The notes: a model not told the origin generated them from the sequence alone. Numbered from the stretch's first letter, positions 18,964 through 28,501 are shown. The stretch: DNA of 64,000 nt from Actinobacillus lignieresii (GCF_900444945.1 NZ_UFRM01000001.1:1002501-1066500), one strand, 5' to 3'. Program-made: numbers and translations.

Positions 18964-20949
18964 TTAATATGAACTTAATTTTCTTTGAAGCACGCATACT
19001 CCCATCTGTTCGAACTGAAGAGCAACCGATTGCGTATTCGCTATCAAAGTCGCAATATTCTTACCGAGACAAATATGCCATTTACCTGTCGGTAGGAAAA
19101 ATTGCTGGGTGGTTTTTTTGGCATTTATTAAGATCAGCCAATGATCTTGCAGTAGAATTTGTAACGCTTTGGACTCCGTATTATGCCAATCTTCAATCTC
19201 CATCACTTTCCCTTGCGATGAAAACCATTGAACGTCATTCTCCGTCCACCAGTGGTTTTGGTGAGAGAGTAAGGCAATACGTTTACGTAAGGCTATCCAT
19301 TTTGCTACATACTCAATTCTTGCTTCATTTGCATTTTGCCAGTCAATCCAAGTCATCTCATTATCTTGGCAATAAGCGTTGTTATTACCCTTTTGCGAAT
19401 GCCCCAACTCATCACCGGCACGTAGCATAGGTACGCCGTTTGAGAGAAATAAGGTCGCCAATAAGCTACAAGCGGTCTGATCTCGCAAAATATTTACAAA
19501 TTCGTTATCGGTTTCGCCTTCAACACCATGGTTATTACTATGATTAGTGTTTTCACCGTCACGATTATTTTCACCGTTTGCTTCATTATGCTTTTTGTTA
19601 TAACTCACGAGATCTTGTAGGGTAAAACCGTCGTGTGAAGCAAAATAGTTGATACTTTTTGCCGGAGAATATTGCCAATAAAGGTCATCGCTACCGGCTA
19701 AACGACGAGCAAACTCGCCTAGATTGCCACTCTCGCCTAAAAAGAATTCTCGCATCGTGGTACGGTATTTATCATTCCATTCCGCAAACTGAATCGGAAA
19801 TCTGCCGACTTGATAACCGTTCGGACCAATATCCCAAGGCTCGGCGATTAATTTAATATGTTCTAATTCAGGCGTTTGCTTAATTTTTTCAAAAAACGGC
19901 GATAATTGATCAAATTCGGGGGTTCGTCCTAATGTGGTTGCCAAATCGAAACGGAATCCATCGACATGGCATTCACTTACCCAGTAAACCAAGCTGTCTA
20001 TCGCCCACTGGCACACTCTCGGATGGCTTAAATTTAACGCATTACCGCATCCCGCCCAATTCTCATATTCCCCTTGCTGATTCAGCCAATAATAATTTTG
20101 GTTATCAATGCCTCTTTGACATAGCGTTAAACTGTCCGTACCGCCCTCTGCGGTATGGTTATAAACCAAATCTAAAATGACTTCAAAACCGTGTTTATGT
20201 AATGTTTTAACCAAATATTTAAATTCGGTAATCGGGTCTTCTTGATCCCAAGCCAACGCCGGTTCAATCGCAGAAGCTCCGATAACATTGTATCCCCAAT
20301 AATTGGTTTTGCCCATTTTCTGCAAATGCACTTCATCAATATGATGACTGACCGGCTGTAATTCTATTGTGGTGACACCCAAACGTTTTAGATGCGCAAT
20401 CGAAGCGGGATGCGCAAGCCCTGCATAAGTTCCGCGTAACGGCTCGGGAATCTGTTGATTTAACCGAGTGAAACCCTTTACATGAAGCTCGTAAATAATG
20501 GTTTCTCTCCACGGGTAATGCGGGCGTTCGTCATCTTCCCAATCGAAATTATCCGGCGCAACCACTACCGATTTAGGCGCTAAATGAGCATTATCACGTT
20601 TATCATCCCATTGAAAATACTTAATTTCATCCGCCGTATGCGCCGATACCGTACCGACGATACGTTTCGCATAAGGATCAAGTAATAACTTTTGCGGATT
20701 AAATAACGCGCCTTTTTGCTTATCGGTAATCCCTGCGACACGGAAACCGTATTCGATGCCTTCTCCGATATTTTCAACGAACAAATGCCACACATCACCG
20801 GTACGTCGCATCGCAAAACGTTGTTCTTGCGATTGCTTAAATAAACAGAGTTCGATAGCGGTCGCATTTTCTGAAAAAATTGCAAAATTCGTGCCGTTTT
20901 CGACCGCTTGCGCACCTAATGGAAAAGGACTTCCCGCTGTCACTTTCAT
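18964..20949 (-). CDS. glgX: Glycogen debranching enzyme
   Basis: A 661-residue GH13 isoamylase-type enzyme that removes short branches left by GlgP. A CBM48-like N-terminus (SPFPLGAQAVENGTNFAIFS) is followed by the TIM barrel with DLVYNHTAEG, DGFRFDLATTLGR (nucleophile Asp), IAEPWDIG (acid Glu) and NYFASHDGFTLQDLVSYN (third acid). GlgX-type GDELGHSQKGNNNAYCQDN is also clear. Length matches E. coli GlgX (657). It is separated from glgB by six bases. One exact uptake core lies inside the gene (19468). Confidence 0.97.
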   Translation of the reverse strand: MKVTAGSPFPLGAQAVENGTNFAIFSENATAIELCLFKQSQEQRFAMRRTGDVWHLFVENIGEGIEYGFRVAGITDKQKGALFNPQKLLLDPYAKRIVGTVSAHTADEIKYFQWDDKRDNAHLAPKSVVVAPDNFDWEDDERPHYPWRETIIYELHVKGFTRLNQQIPEPLRGTYAGLAHPASIAHLKRLGVTTIELQPVSHHIDEVHLQKMGKTNYWGYNVIGASAIEPALAWDQEDPITEFKYLVKTLHKHGFEVILDLVYNHTAEGGTDSLTLCQRGIDNQNYYWLNQQGEYENWAGCGNALNLSHPRVCQWAIDSLVYWVSECHVDGFRFDLATTLGRTPEFDQLSPFFEKIKQTPELEHIKLIAEPWDIGPNGYQVGRFPIQFAEWNDKYRTTMREFFLGESGNLGEFARRLAGSDDLYWQYSPAKSINYFASHDGFTLQDLVSYNKKHNEANGENNRDGENTNHSNNHGVEGETDNEFVNILRDQTACSLLATLFLSNGVPMLRAGDELGHSQKGNNNAYCQDNEMTWIDWQNANEARIEYVAKWIALRKRIALLSHQNHWWTENDVQWFSSQGKVMEIEDWHNTESKALQILLQDHWLILINAKKTTQQFFLPTGKWHICLGKNIATLIANTQSVALQFEQMGVCVLQRKLSSY

Positions 20950-20955
20950 ATTTTG

Positions 20956-23289
20956 TTACTTCTTATTTTTATGAGCTTTTTTATGTGCTTTAGCTTTTAC
21001 GCTTACCGTTTTTTTAGTGGGTTTTAATGCTTTTTGCATCGCAACTTCCGCCATTTTCACAATATCTTGTTCGGCTTCAACCGCTTCTTTAGGCTTAGGC
21101 TGACAAGCAATAAAAATGGTTGATAACGGCGGAATCGAAAGTTCAATAGAGAACGGTTTACCGTGCGATTCGATTGCTTCGCATTCAATCTCGCCGTAAT
21201 TGCCTACGTTACTTCCTTCATAGTAAGCCGCATCCGAATTGAGGATTTCAGTATAAGTGCCGTCTTGACGCACGCCGATACGATAATTATGGCGAACGAC
21301 CGGCGTAAAGTTACTGACTACGATCACACTCTCGCCGTTTTTGGCTTTACGTTCAAAAGCAAATACCGATTGTTGCCAGTCATCGACTACTAACCATTCA
21401 AAACCGGCAGGATCGTAATCCAATTGATAAAGCGCCGGATATTTTTGGTAAGTACGGTTCAAATCTCTCACCCAATTCAGCACGCCTTTATGCCAACCGC
21501 CGCCTTGTTCGCCTAACAGGAACCAATCGAGGCTTTCGTTGTAATTCCATTCACGACCTTGGGCGAATTCATTACCCATAAACAGTAATTTTTTACCCGG
21601 ATAGCCCCACATATAACCGTAATAGGCTCTTAAGTTCGCAAATTTTTGCCAACAATCGCCGGACATTTTTCCGAGAATGGAACATTTACCATGCACCACT
21701 TCATCGTGTGAAAGCGGTAATACGAATTTTTCGCTATATTGATACATCATCCCGAAGGTCATCCAATCGTGATGATATTGACGATAAATCGGATCGAGCG
21801 ACATATAACGTAAGGTATCGTTCATCCAGCCCATGTTCCATTTATAGTCGAAACCGACCCCGTTTTCCGTAGGGCTATGCGTAATACCGGCGAATGAAGT
21901 GGACTCTTCCGCAATCACAACCGCTCCGTGTCCTTCTTTTTTCAACATCCGATTGGTTCTACGAAGGAAATCAAGCGCTTCTAAATTTTCTCGTCCGCCG
22001 TATTGATTCGGAATCCACTCGCCGTCTTTACGAGAATAATCGCGGTAAATCATGGAAGAAACCGCATCGACACGTAAACCGTCGATACCGAATCGTTCCG
22101 TCCAATATAAGGCGTTACTGGAAAGATAATTAAACACCTCGTGACGACCGTAATTAAAAATTAAGGTATTCCAATCTTGATGATAACCTTCTCGCGGATC
22201 TTGATGTTCATATAAATGCGAGCCGTCAAACTCGGTTAAACCGTGCGAATCGGTCGGGAAATGCCCGACTACCCAGTCAAGAATCACATTAATACCCGCT
22301 TCATGCGCTTTACGAATCAAGGTACGTAAATCATCCGGCGAACCGAATCGGCTGGTCGGAGAGTAGAGTCCTGTCGGCTGATAGCCCCAAGAACCGTCAA
22401 ACGGATATTCGGTAATCGGTAACAATTCGATATGAGTGAACCCCATATCTTTAACATAAGGAATTAATTCGTTAGCAATTTCTTCATAATTCAGCCAATA
22501 ATTATTCTCAAGATGGCGACGCCACGAACCGAGATGCACTTCATAAATTGAAATCGGCTGGTCGGGATCATTCGCATGACGTAGTTTCGCATCCACTTCG
22601 ATTTTTTCCGGTAAACCCGTTACTACGGATGCCGTATCCGGTCTGAATTGCGATGCGAACGCATAAGGGTCGGATTTCAAACGAATGTTACCGTTGCTAT
22701 CTAAAATTTCGAATTTATATAATGCACCTTTCTCAACATTAGGTAGGAAAATATCCCAAATACCGCTTTCCGAATGGAAACGCATCGGGTTTACTCGCCC
22801 GTCCCAATAGTTGAAATCGCCGACAACCGATACACGACGGGCATTCGGCGCCCAAACGGAAAAATGTACGCCGGAAACGCCTTCTTGCGTTTTCAAATGC
22901 GCACCTAAGGTTTCGTATGGACGAAGATGAGTTCCTTCCGCCAATAACCAGTTATCCATCGGTAGAAGCGAAGAAGTAAAACGATAGGGATCTTCAAGGT
23001 CGATTTCCGCTAAAGAATAACCGACTCTTAAACGATAATTTAAGGAAGAATACTGCTGCGCCAATTGCGCTACAAACAAGCCTGAGTCGTCTATTTTCAA
23101 AGCTTCGGAAAGTATTTGACCGTCTGCACTCAGAATTTTAACCGTCGTTGCTTCCGGCAGAAAAACACGAATTACGCTCACATCACCCGCTTGATGTAAG
23201 CCGAGATAAGAGAAAGGATCTTTACAATACGCTTGAGAAAGTTGCTCAATAAAAGATAAATCTTGTTTAGAATACGTATATGTTTTCAT
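20956..23289 (-). CDS. glgB: 1,4-alpha-glucan branching enzyme
   Basis: I start the gene at the ATG at 23289 ([17 protein letters not shown]), which has a good GAGGATGG site. An upstream ATG at 23394 would add 35 unrelated residues lying in the promoter region. The resulting 777 residues are longer than the usual ~730. Domains: an N-terminal beta-sandwich, CBM48, and a GH13 barrel with [23 protein letters not shown] (nucleophile), VIAEESTSF (acid) and [10 protein letters not shown]. The last ~45 residues are an unusual Lys/Ala-rich tail ([19 protein letters not shown]). It is the first gene of the glycogen operon. Confidence 0.95.
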   Translation of the reverse strand: MKTYTYSKQDLSFIEQLSQAYCKDPFSYLGLHQAGDVSVIRVFLPEATTVKILSADGQILSEALKIDDSGLFVAQLAQQYSSLNYRLRVGYSLAEIDLEDPYRFTSSLLPMDNWLLAEGTHLRPYETLGAHLKTQEGVSGVHFSVWAPNARRVSVVGDFNYWDGRVNPMRFHSESGIWDIFLPNVEKGALYKFEILDSNGNIRLKSDPYAFASQFRPDTASVVTGLPEKIEVDAKLRHANDPDQPISIYEVHLGSWRRHLENNYWLNYEEIANELIPYVKDMGFTHIELLPITEYPFDGSWGYQPTGLYSPTSRFGSPDDLRTLIRKAHEAGINVILDWVVGHFPTDSHGLTEFDGSHLYEHQDPREGYHQDWNTLIFNYGRHEVFNYLSSNALYWTERFGIDGLRVDAVSSMIYRDYSRKDGEWIPNQYGGRENLEALDFLRRTNRMLKKEGHGAVVIAEESTSFAGITHSPTENGVGFDYKWNMGWMNDTLRYMSLDPIYRQYHHDWMTFGMMYQYSEKFVLPLSHDEVVHGKCSILGKMSGDCWQKFANLRAYYGYMWGYPGKKLLFMGNEFAQGREWNYNESLDWFLLGEQGGGWHKGVLNWVRDLNRTYQKYPALYQLDYDPAGFEWLVVDDWQQSVFAFERKAKNGESVIVVSNFTPVVRHNYRIGVRQDGTYTEILNSDAAYYEGSNVGNYGEIECEAIESHGKPFSIELSIPPLSTIFIACQPKPKEAVEAEQDIVKMAEVAMQKALKPTKKTVSVKAKAHKKAHKNKK

Positions 23290-23397
23290 GCTATAACCAT
23301 CCTCGCTTTTTACACTTTTGACTATTTTCTTCCTGACTACGAAAACGTTTGCATCATAACATTTTCTAATGGTCTTCGGCGAAGCATTGTTCATTTT

Positions 23398-23413
23398 TGT
23401 GATTTAAATCATG
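23398..23413. promoter_or_regulatory. CRP-like site, glgB-fruB intergenic region
   Basis: TGTGA-TTTAAA-TCATG matches TGTGA-N6-TCACA at eight of ten key bases. It lies about 110 bases upstream of the glgB start and 137 upstream of fruB. Confidence 0.5.
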
Positions 23414-23429
23414 TTTTTCTCTTGAGATA

Positions 23430-23445
23430 TGCGAACCAGATCACA
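23430..23445. promoter_or_regulatory. Second CRP-like site (TGCGA half), glgB-fruB region
   Basis: TGCGA-ACCAGA-TCACA. The right half is perfect and the left half has the TGCGA form typical of Sxy-assisted CRP sites in Pasteurellaceae. Its centre is about 32 bases from the centre of the first site, three helical turns. Confidence 0.5.
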
Positions 23446-23468
23446 CTTTCTGATATTTTTTTCGGCTT

Positions 23469-23484
23469 GCTAGAACGATTTAGC
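23469..23484. promoter_or_regulatory. Cra/FruR-like operator upstream of fruB
   Basis: GCTAGAACGATTTAGC matches the Cra palindrome GCTGAAACGATTCAGC at 13 of 16 bases. It lies just ahead of a possible -10 hexamer TACAAT (23496-23501), a position expected of a fructose-relieved repressor site. No cra/fruR gene lies in the window. Confidence 0.55.
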
Positions 23485-23549
23485 AGAATATAGGTTACAA
23501 TATAGGACAATATTTTTATTTTTAAAATTAAATCTGATAAGGAGTTACG

Positions 23550-25058
23550 ATGCTAAATTTATCGGCAAAAAATATCTGCTTAAATAGCTCGGTAAACAAT
23601 AAAGATGAAGCGATTAAACTTGTTGCCGCCGGCTTAACGGCAAACGGTAATGTTGCGGAAGGTTATGAAGCCGGAATGCTTGCGCGCGAAACGCAAACCT
23701 CTACTTTTCTAGGTAACGGTATTGCAATTCCGCACGGCACATTGGATACCCGCCATTTAGTGAAAGAAACCGGTGTACAAATTTATCAGTTCCCGCAAGG
23801 TGTGGAGTGGGGTGAAGGCAATAAAGCCTATGTTGTGATTGGTATTGCGGCAAAATCCGACGAGCATTTAACACTATTGCGTCAATTAACCGGCGTATTA
23901 AGCGACGAAGCGGCGGCGGAATTACTCGCAACTACGCAAGATACGGACGAATTTATCAGCGTGCTGAGCGGTAAAAAATCCTTACCGAGTTTGACCGATA
24001 CCCTCATTTCATTAAATATCGATTCTCCGAGCCTTATTACGCTTTCTGCGATTAATGCCGCAAAACTGCAAGAAAACGGTTATGTCAATCAGGCATTTAT
24101 CAGCGAAGCGATTTCAAATCAGCCGCTTAATTTAGGCAACGACGTTTATCTTGCCGATGCCGCTCAAGGCAATCAATCAAACGGTATCGCCGTTGCACGT
24201 AACATGTCAGGTCAAACGGTAATTACCGTTGCGGCAACAGACGAGCATCTACAAAGCCATCTGGCTTACTTATTAAACGGCGATATTCGTAGCCAATTCG
24301 CAACCGCTTCCGCAGAACAAATTATTGCGCTTTTTAACGGTGAAAGCATTGCAAATTCCGCTCAAAATACCACCGCTTGCGTAAATCTTGCAACAGGTCA
24401 GGTTATCGGTACTTTCACCGTACGTAACGACAACGGCTTACACGCTCGTCCGAGTGCGGTATTAGTGCAAACCTTAAAACCGTTTGCGGCAAAAGTCACC
24501 GTGGAAAACTTAGATCGCGGTACGGCGCCGGCGAATGCGAAAAGCACAATGAAAGTAGTGGCGTTAGGTGCAAGCCAAGCACACCGTTTGCGCTTTGTAG
24601 CGGAAGGCGAAGATGCGCAACAAGCGATTGAAGCGTTAGCAAAAGCGTTTGTTGAAGGTTTAGGCGAAAGCGTGTCATTTGTACCGGCTGTTGAAGATAC
24701 GATTGAAGGTGCGGCACAACCGCAAGCGGTTGAATCTGCAAAAAATTTTGCAAATCCGACCGCTTCCGAGCCTACGGTGGAAGGTCAAGTGGAAGGCACG
24801 TTCGTGATTCAAAACGAACACGGTTTACACGCCCGCCCAAGTGCAGTGTTAGTGAATGAAGTAAAAAAATATAACGCGACTATCGTTGTACAAAACTTAG
24901 ACCGTAACACTCAATTAGTCAGTGCGAAAAGCTTAATGAAAATTGTAGCACTTGGCGTCGTAAAAGGTCATCGCTTACGTTTCGTAGCAACCGGTGACGA
25001 CGCTCAAAAAGCGATTGACGGTATCGGTGCAGCGATTGCTGCGGGTTTAGGCGAGTAA
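23550..25058 (+). CDS. fruB: Fructose PTS IIA-HPr-HPr fusion protein (diphosphoryl transfer protein)
   Basis: A 502-residue soluble PTS protein. Residues 1-145 are the IIA-Fru domain with the phosphorylated His62 in GNGIAIPHG. Residues ~150-280 form the central M domain. Two full HPr-like domains follow: one with GLHARPSAV (His298) and AKSTMKV, the second with GLHARPSAV (His427) and AKSLMKI. E. coli FruB has one HPr domain and 376 residues, so the second is a duplication; Haemophilus FruB is also known to be enlarged this way. The linker between the two HPr domains (about 393-406, QAVESAKNFANPTAS) is encoded by an inverted uptake-signal pair. It passes phosphate from enzyme I to FruA. Confidence 0.96.
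   Translation: MLNLSAKNICLNSSVNNKDEAIKLVAAGLTANGNVAEGYEAGMLARETQTSTFLGNGIAIPHGTLDTRHLVKETGVQIYQFPQGVEWGEGNKAYVVIGIAAKSDEHLTLLRQLTGVLSDEAAAELLATTQDTDEFISVLSGKKSLPSLTDTLISLNIDSPSLITLSAINAAKLQENGYVNQAFISEAISNQPLNLGNDVYLADAAQGNQSNGIAVARNMSGQTVITVAATDEHLQSHLAYLLNGDIRSQFATASAEQIIALFNGESIANSAQNTTACVNLATGQVIGTFTVRNDNGLHARPSAVLVQTLKPFAAKVTVENLDRGTAPANAKSTMKVVALGASQAHRLRFVAEGEDAQQAIEALAKAFVEGLGESVSFVPAVEDTIEGAAQPQAVESAKNFANPTASEPTVEGQVEGTFVIQNEHGLHARPSAVLVNEVKKYNATIVVQNLDRNTQLVSAKSLMKIVALGVVKGHRLRFVATGDDAQKAIDGIGAAIAAGLGE
24721..24765. repeat. Inverted uptake-signal pair inside fruB, coding an interdomain linker
   Basis: CAAGCGGTTGAAT faces AAATCCGACCGCTT around AAAAAATTTTGCA, the same layout as the intergenic pairs. 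Here it is translated and lies exactly between the two HPr domains. Confidence 0.7.
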
Positions 25059-25072
25059 TTGAGGAACAAACA

Positions 25073-26020
25073 ATGACACAACAATTACGAATTGCAACCG
25101 TTACCTTAAATCCAGCGTTTGACTTGGTCGGCCGCCTACAACGCATTGAAGTGGGCGAAGTAAACACGGTTGAAACCTTAGGTTTATATCCTGCCGGTAA
25201 GGGCATCAACGTTGCGAAAGTGTTGGCGGATCTTGGCGTTAAATTAGCGGTTAGCGGTTTTTTAGGTGCTGAAAATCAAGGCGATTTCGTTCAATCGTTT
25301 AAACAAAACGGTGTGGACGATCAATTCTATCGTATTGACGGTAAAACTCGTATTAACGTGAAAATTACCGAAACCGAAGCGGACGTAACCGACTTAAACT
25401 TCTTAGGTTTTGAAATTAGCGCCGAAGATTGGACGAACTTTACCGCTCAATCACAACAATGGGCAAAAGCGTTTGATTTGGTGGCGGTATGCGGTTCACT
25501 CCCTCGCGGTGTAACGGCACAACAATTCGCACAATGGTTGGAATCACTCCATCAACAAGGCTTAAAAGTCGTATTAGACAGCAGCAATGCGGCATTAACC
25601 GAAGGCTTAAAAGCACACCCGTGGTTAGTAAAACCGAATCGCCGTGAGTTAGAAGTTTGGGCGAATCGTCCGTTAAACAGCTTAGAAGAAGTGATTGCGG
25701 CGGCACAAGAATTGAGTGCCGGTGGTATTGAAAACGTGATTATTTCAATGGGTGCAGACGGTTCCGTATGGCTCAACAGCGAAGGCGTGGTTCAAGCTCA
25801 ACCGCCTCGTTGCCAAAATGTTGTGAGTACGGTCGGTGCCGGCGATTCGATGGTGGCAGGCTTAATTTATGGGCTTTCTCAAGGTTGGGATAAAGCCAAA
25901 ACCCTCGCCTTCGCAAGCGGTACATCGGCATTAGCGGTATCACAAAGCAATGTCGGTATCAGCGACCGAAATGCCCTATATGAGATTGTGGCGCAGGTGA
26001 AATTAACCCGATTAAGCTAA
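25073..26020 (+). CDS. fruK: 1-Phosphofructokinase
   Basis: A 315-residue PfkB-family kinase that turns fructose-1-phosphate from the PTS into fructose-1,6-bisphosphate. The N-terminal TLNPAFDLVGRL, YPAGKGINVAKVLADLG (PfkB signature 1 region) and the C-terminal STVGAGDSMVAGLIYG (catalytic Asp and anion hole) are clear. It begins 14 bases after fruB with a GAGGAAC site. Length equals that of E. coli FruK (312). Confidence 0.97.
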   Translation: MTQQLRIATVTLNPAFDLVGRLQRIEVGEVNTVETLGLYPAGKGINVAKVLADLGVKLAVSGFLGAENQGDFVQSFKQNGVDDQFYRIDGKTRINVKITETEADVTDLNFLGFEISAEDWTNFTAQSQQWAKAFDLVAVCGSLPRGVTAQQFAQWLESLHQQGLKVVLDSSNAALTEGLKAHPWLVKPNRRELEVWANRPLNSLEEVIAAAQELSAGGIENVIISMGADGSVWLNSEGVVQAQPPRCQNVVSTVGAGDSMVAGLIYGLSQGWDKAKTLAFASGTSALAVSQSNVGISDRNALYEIVAQVKLTRLS

Positions 26021-26035
26021 TAATTTGTCATCAAA

Positions 26036-26071
26036 TCTCCCCCTACCCCTCTTTACTAAAGAGGGGGGAAT
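26036..26071 (+). repeat. Palindromic CCCCTCTTT element between fruK and fruA
   Basis: CCCCTCTTT-ACT-AAAGAGGGG (26046-26066) is a perfect nine-pair hairpin with a C-rich lead. It resembles the metG-leader element at 10884. Sitting inside the operon, it could act as a transcript-stabilising or attenuating hairpin. Confidence 0.6.
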
Positions 26072-26101
26072 AAATTTTCTCAAACTTATAAGGATCTCAA
26101 A

Positions 26102-27763
26102 ATGAATATTTCCTTTATATTCCCTCAATCACTGGGTAAAGCCCGTGCTTTCCTTGTGAATGAAGTATTATCGGCGGCAGCCAAGCAACAAGGTCATCAA
26201 GTTGTAAACGCTGAACAAGCTGATTTTGTCGTGTTATTTAACGATGAAATTCCTACAAGTGCTGCCGGCAAACAAGGTGCGGTAGTAAACTTAGACCAAG
26301 CTTTTGCTCAACCGGAAGCAACGCTTAAACAAGCGGTCGAAAATGCAAAAACTTTTGCAAATGCAACCGCTTCAAGCGTATCTACTTCAGGTGTAAAAAA
26401 CATCGTTGCAGTAACCGCTTGCCCGACCGGTGTGGCACATACCTTTATGTCTGCGGAAGCTATCGAAAACTACGCTAAAGCACAAGGTTGGAACGTTAAA
26501 GTTGAAACTCGTGGTCAGGTTGGTGCGGGTAATCCGATTTCTGCGGAAGAAATTGCAGCGGCAGACTTAGTCTTTGTGGCGGCGGATATTGACGTGGATT
26601 TAGACAAATTCAAAGGTAAACCGATGTACCGTACCTCAACCGGTTTAGCGTTGAAGAAAACGGCACAAGAATTTGAAAAAGCTTTTGCACAAGCAACCGT
26701 TTATCAAGGTGGTGCAACGACTTCGCAACAAACTGAAAGTTCGGCAAGCGGTGAGAAAAAAGGTTTATATAAACACTTAATGACCGGTGTTTCTCATATG
26801 TTACCGTTAGTGGTTGCCGGTGGTTTATTAATTGCAATTTCATTTATGTTCGGTATTGAAGCGTTCAAAGACGAAACCATCGCCGGCGGCTTACCAAAAG
26901 CATTAATGGATATCGGTGGCGGTGCGGCATTCCACTTAATGATCGCTGTCTTTGCCGGTTATGTTGCATTTTCTATTGCAGACCGTCCAGGGTTAGCGGT
27001 CGGTTTAATCGGTGGTATGTTAGCCACGACAGCCGGTGCGGGGATTTTAGGCGGTATCGTAGCCGGTTTCCTTGCAGGTTATACCGTGAAATTATTAAAC
27101 GGCGTGATTCAATTACCGGCAAGTTTAACTTCGCTTAAACCGATTTTGATTCTACCGCTATTAGGCTCTGCGATTGTCGGCTTAGCGATGATTTACCTCA
27201 TCAACCCACCGGTAAAAGGCATTATGGATGCTTTAGTCGAGTGGTTAAATTCAATGGGTCAAACCAATGCGATCATCTTAGGTGCAATTCTTGGCGCAAT
27301 GATGTGCGTAGATATGGGCGGTCCGGTAAATAAAGCGGCATATACCTTCGGTGTCGGCTTAATCGCTTCGCAACAATATACGCCGATGGCGGCGGTTATG
27401 GCGGCTGGTATGGTTCCGCCTATCGGTATGGCGATTGCAACCTTAATCGCACGTAATAAATTTACCACTAACCAACGTGATGCAGGTAAAGCCTCGTTCG
27501 TATTAGGCTTATGCTTTATTTCGGAAGGTGCGTTACCGTTTGTAGCGGCGGATCCGGTTCGTGTAATTGCAACCTCTATTATTGGTGGTGCGACAGCCGG
27601 TGCAATTTCAATGGCATTCGGTATTACGCTTCAAGCACCGCACGGCGGTTTATTTGTGATTCCGTTCGTTTCACAACCGTTAATGTATTTAGCGGCAATC
27701 GCAATCGGCTCAGTGGTAACCGGTGTGATTTATGCAACTATCAAACAAAAAGCATCAGAATAA
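26102..27763 (+). CDS. fruA: Fructose PTS permease, IIB'-IIB-IIC
   Basis: A 553-residue fructose permease. Residues 1-90 are a degenerate IIB' domain lacking the active Cys. The true IIB domain (about 97-200) has VTACPTGVAHTFMSAE with the phosphorylated Cys. The IIC membrane domain (about 220-553) contains hydrophobic helices and DMGGPVNKAAYTFG. Domain order matches E. coli FruA (563). The linker between IIB' and IIB (QAVENAKTFANATAS) is encoded by an inverted uptake-signal pair, as in FruB. It takes up fructose as fructose-1-phosphate, handed to FruK. A strong terminator ends the operon. Confidence 0.97.
   Translation: MNISFIFPQSLGKARAFLVNEVLSAAAKQQGHQVVNAEQADFVVLFNDEIPTSAAGKQGAVVNLDQAFAQPEATLKQAVENAKTFANATASSVSTSGVKNIVAVTACPTGVAHTFMSAEAIENYAKAQGWNVKVETRGQVGAGNPISAEEIAAADLVFVAADIDVDLDKFKGKPMYRTSTGLALKKTAQEFEKAFAQATVYQGGATTSQQTESSASGEKKGLYKHLMTGVSHMLPLVVAGGLLIAISFMFGIEAFKDETIAGGLPKALMDIGGGAAFHLMIAVFAGYVAFSIADRPGLAVGLIGGMLATTAGAGILGGIVAGFLAGYTVKLLNGVIQLPASLTSLKPILILPLLGSAIVGLAMIYLINPPVKGIMDALVEWLNSMGQTNAIILGAILGAMMCVDMGGPVNKAAYTFGVGLIASQQYTPMAAVMAAGMVPPIGMAIATLIARNKFTTNQRDAGKASFVLGLCFISEGALPFVAADPVRVIATSIIGGATAGAISMAFGITLQAPHGGLFVIPFVSQPLMYLAAIAIGSVVTGVIYATIKQKASE
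26329..26372. repeat. Inverted uptake-signal pair inside fruA, coding the IIB'-IIB linker
   Basis: An exact ACAAGCGGT followed by CGAAAATGCAAAAACTTTTGCAAA (in two parts) and CAACCGCTT. It is translated as the interdomain linker. Confidence 0.75.
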
Positions 27764-27776
27764 TTTTCTTGATGAT

Positions 27777-27808
27777 AAAAAAACGGAGCTTTTTAGCTCC
27801 GTTTTTTT
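27777..27808 (+). terminator. Terminator of fruBKA
   Basis: ACGGAGCT-TTTT-AGCTCCGT hairpin flanked by an A-run and eight T. Confidence 0.92.
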
Positions 27809-27916
27809 CTCCAATATATCTCGTTTTTTCTGAAAACTTTTGTAAGTTTGCTAGGAAATTAGACCGCTTGCTTATAAAATCCGCCCGTTTTTTAACCCTA
27901 AATAGGACTTTTTAAT

Positions 27917-28501
27917 ATGAAAAAAATTTTTTGGATCTTAGTAATTGCCGTACTTGCAATCGGCGGTTTCTCTTTAACCAAATATAACGACTTAATGCGT
28001 GCGGAAGAAGATATCAATTCAGTGTGGGGTAATGTGGAATCCGCTTACCAACGCCGTGCGGATTTAATCCCTAACTTAGTGAACACGGTAAAAGGTCAAG
28101 CCAACTTTGAAAAAGAAACCTTAACATCCGTGATTGAAGCGCGAGCTAAAGCAACGGCGGTAACCATTGATCCGAATAATGCGACTGAAGAACAAATGGC
28201 AAAATTCCAAGAAGCGCAACAAGGTGTAAATTCTGCCCTTTCTCGTTTATTAGTTTCCGTTGAAAAATACCCTGAATTAAAAGCGCACGAAGGCTTCTTA
28301 AATCTTCAAGCGCAATTAGAAGGTACGGAAAACCGTATCAATGTCGAACGTAATAACTTTAACGCTGCGGTAAAAGAATATAACAAACAAGTGCGTGAAT
28401 TCCCGACTAAAATCGCTGCGATGATTATGGGCTTTAAAGCTAAACCGCAATTTAAAGCCGAAGCGGGTTCGGAAAAAGCACCGACTGTAAACTTTAATTA
28501 A
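27917..28501 (+). CDS. lemA: LemA family protein
   Basis: A 194-residue protein with one N-terminal membrane segment (residues 4-20) and the LemA helical domain: YNDLMRAEEDINSVWGNVE, YQRRADLIPNLVNTVKG and NVERNNFNAAVKEYN. The name is used for the family; biochemical function is unknown. In many bacteria lemA is followed by genes for TPM-domain proteins, exactly as here, suggesting an envelope protein-quality or assembly role. The start follows AATAGGACTTTTTAAT, a modest ribosome site. Confidence 0.93.
   Translation: MKKIFWILVIAVLAIGGFSLTKYNDLMRAEEDINSVWGNVESAYQRRADLIPNLVNTVKGQANFEKETLTSVIEARAKATAVTIDPNNATEEQMAKFQEAQQGVNSALSRLLVSVEKYPELKAHEGFLNLQAQLEGTENRINVERNNFNAAVKEYNKQVREFPTKIAAMIMGFKAKPQFKAEAGSEKAPTVNFN

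Noticed and set aside
13600..23100. Numerous plus-strand frames of 60-150 codons opposite the glg genes
   Set aside because: They are antisense shadows with no ribosome sites, family motifs or consistent codon use.
23290..23394. Longer glgB start
   Set aside because: It would place coding sequence in the divergent promoter region and add residues unlike GlgB.
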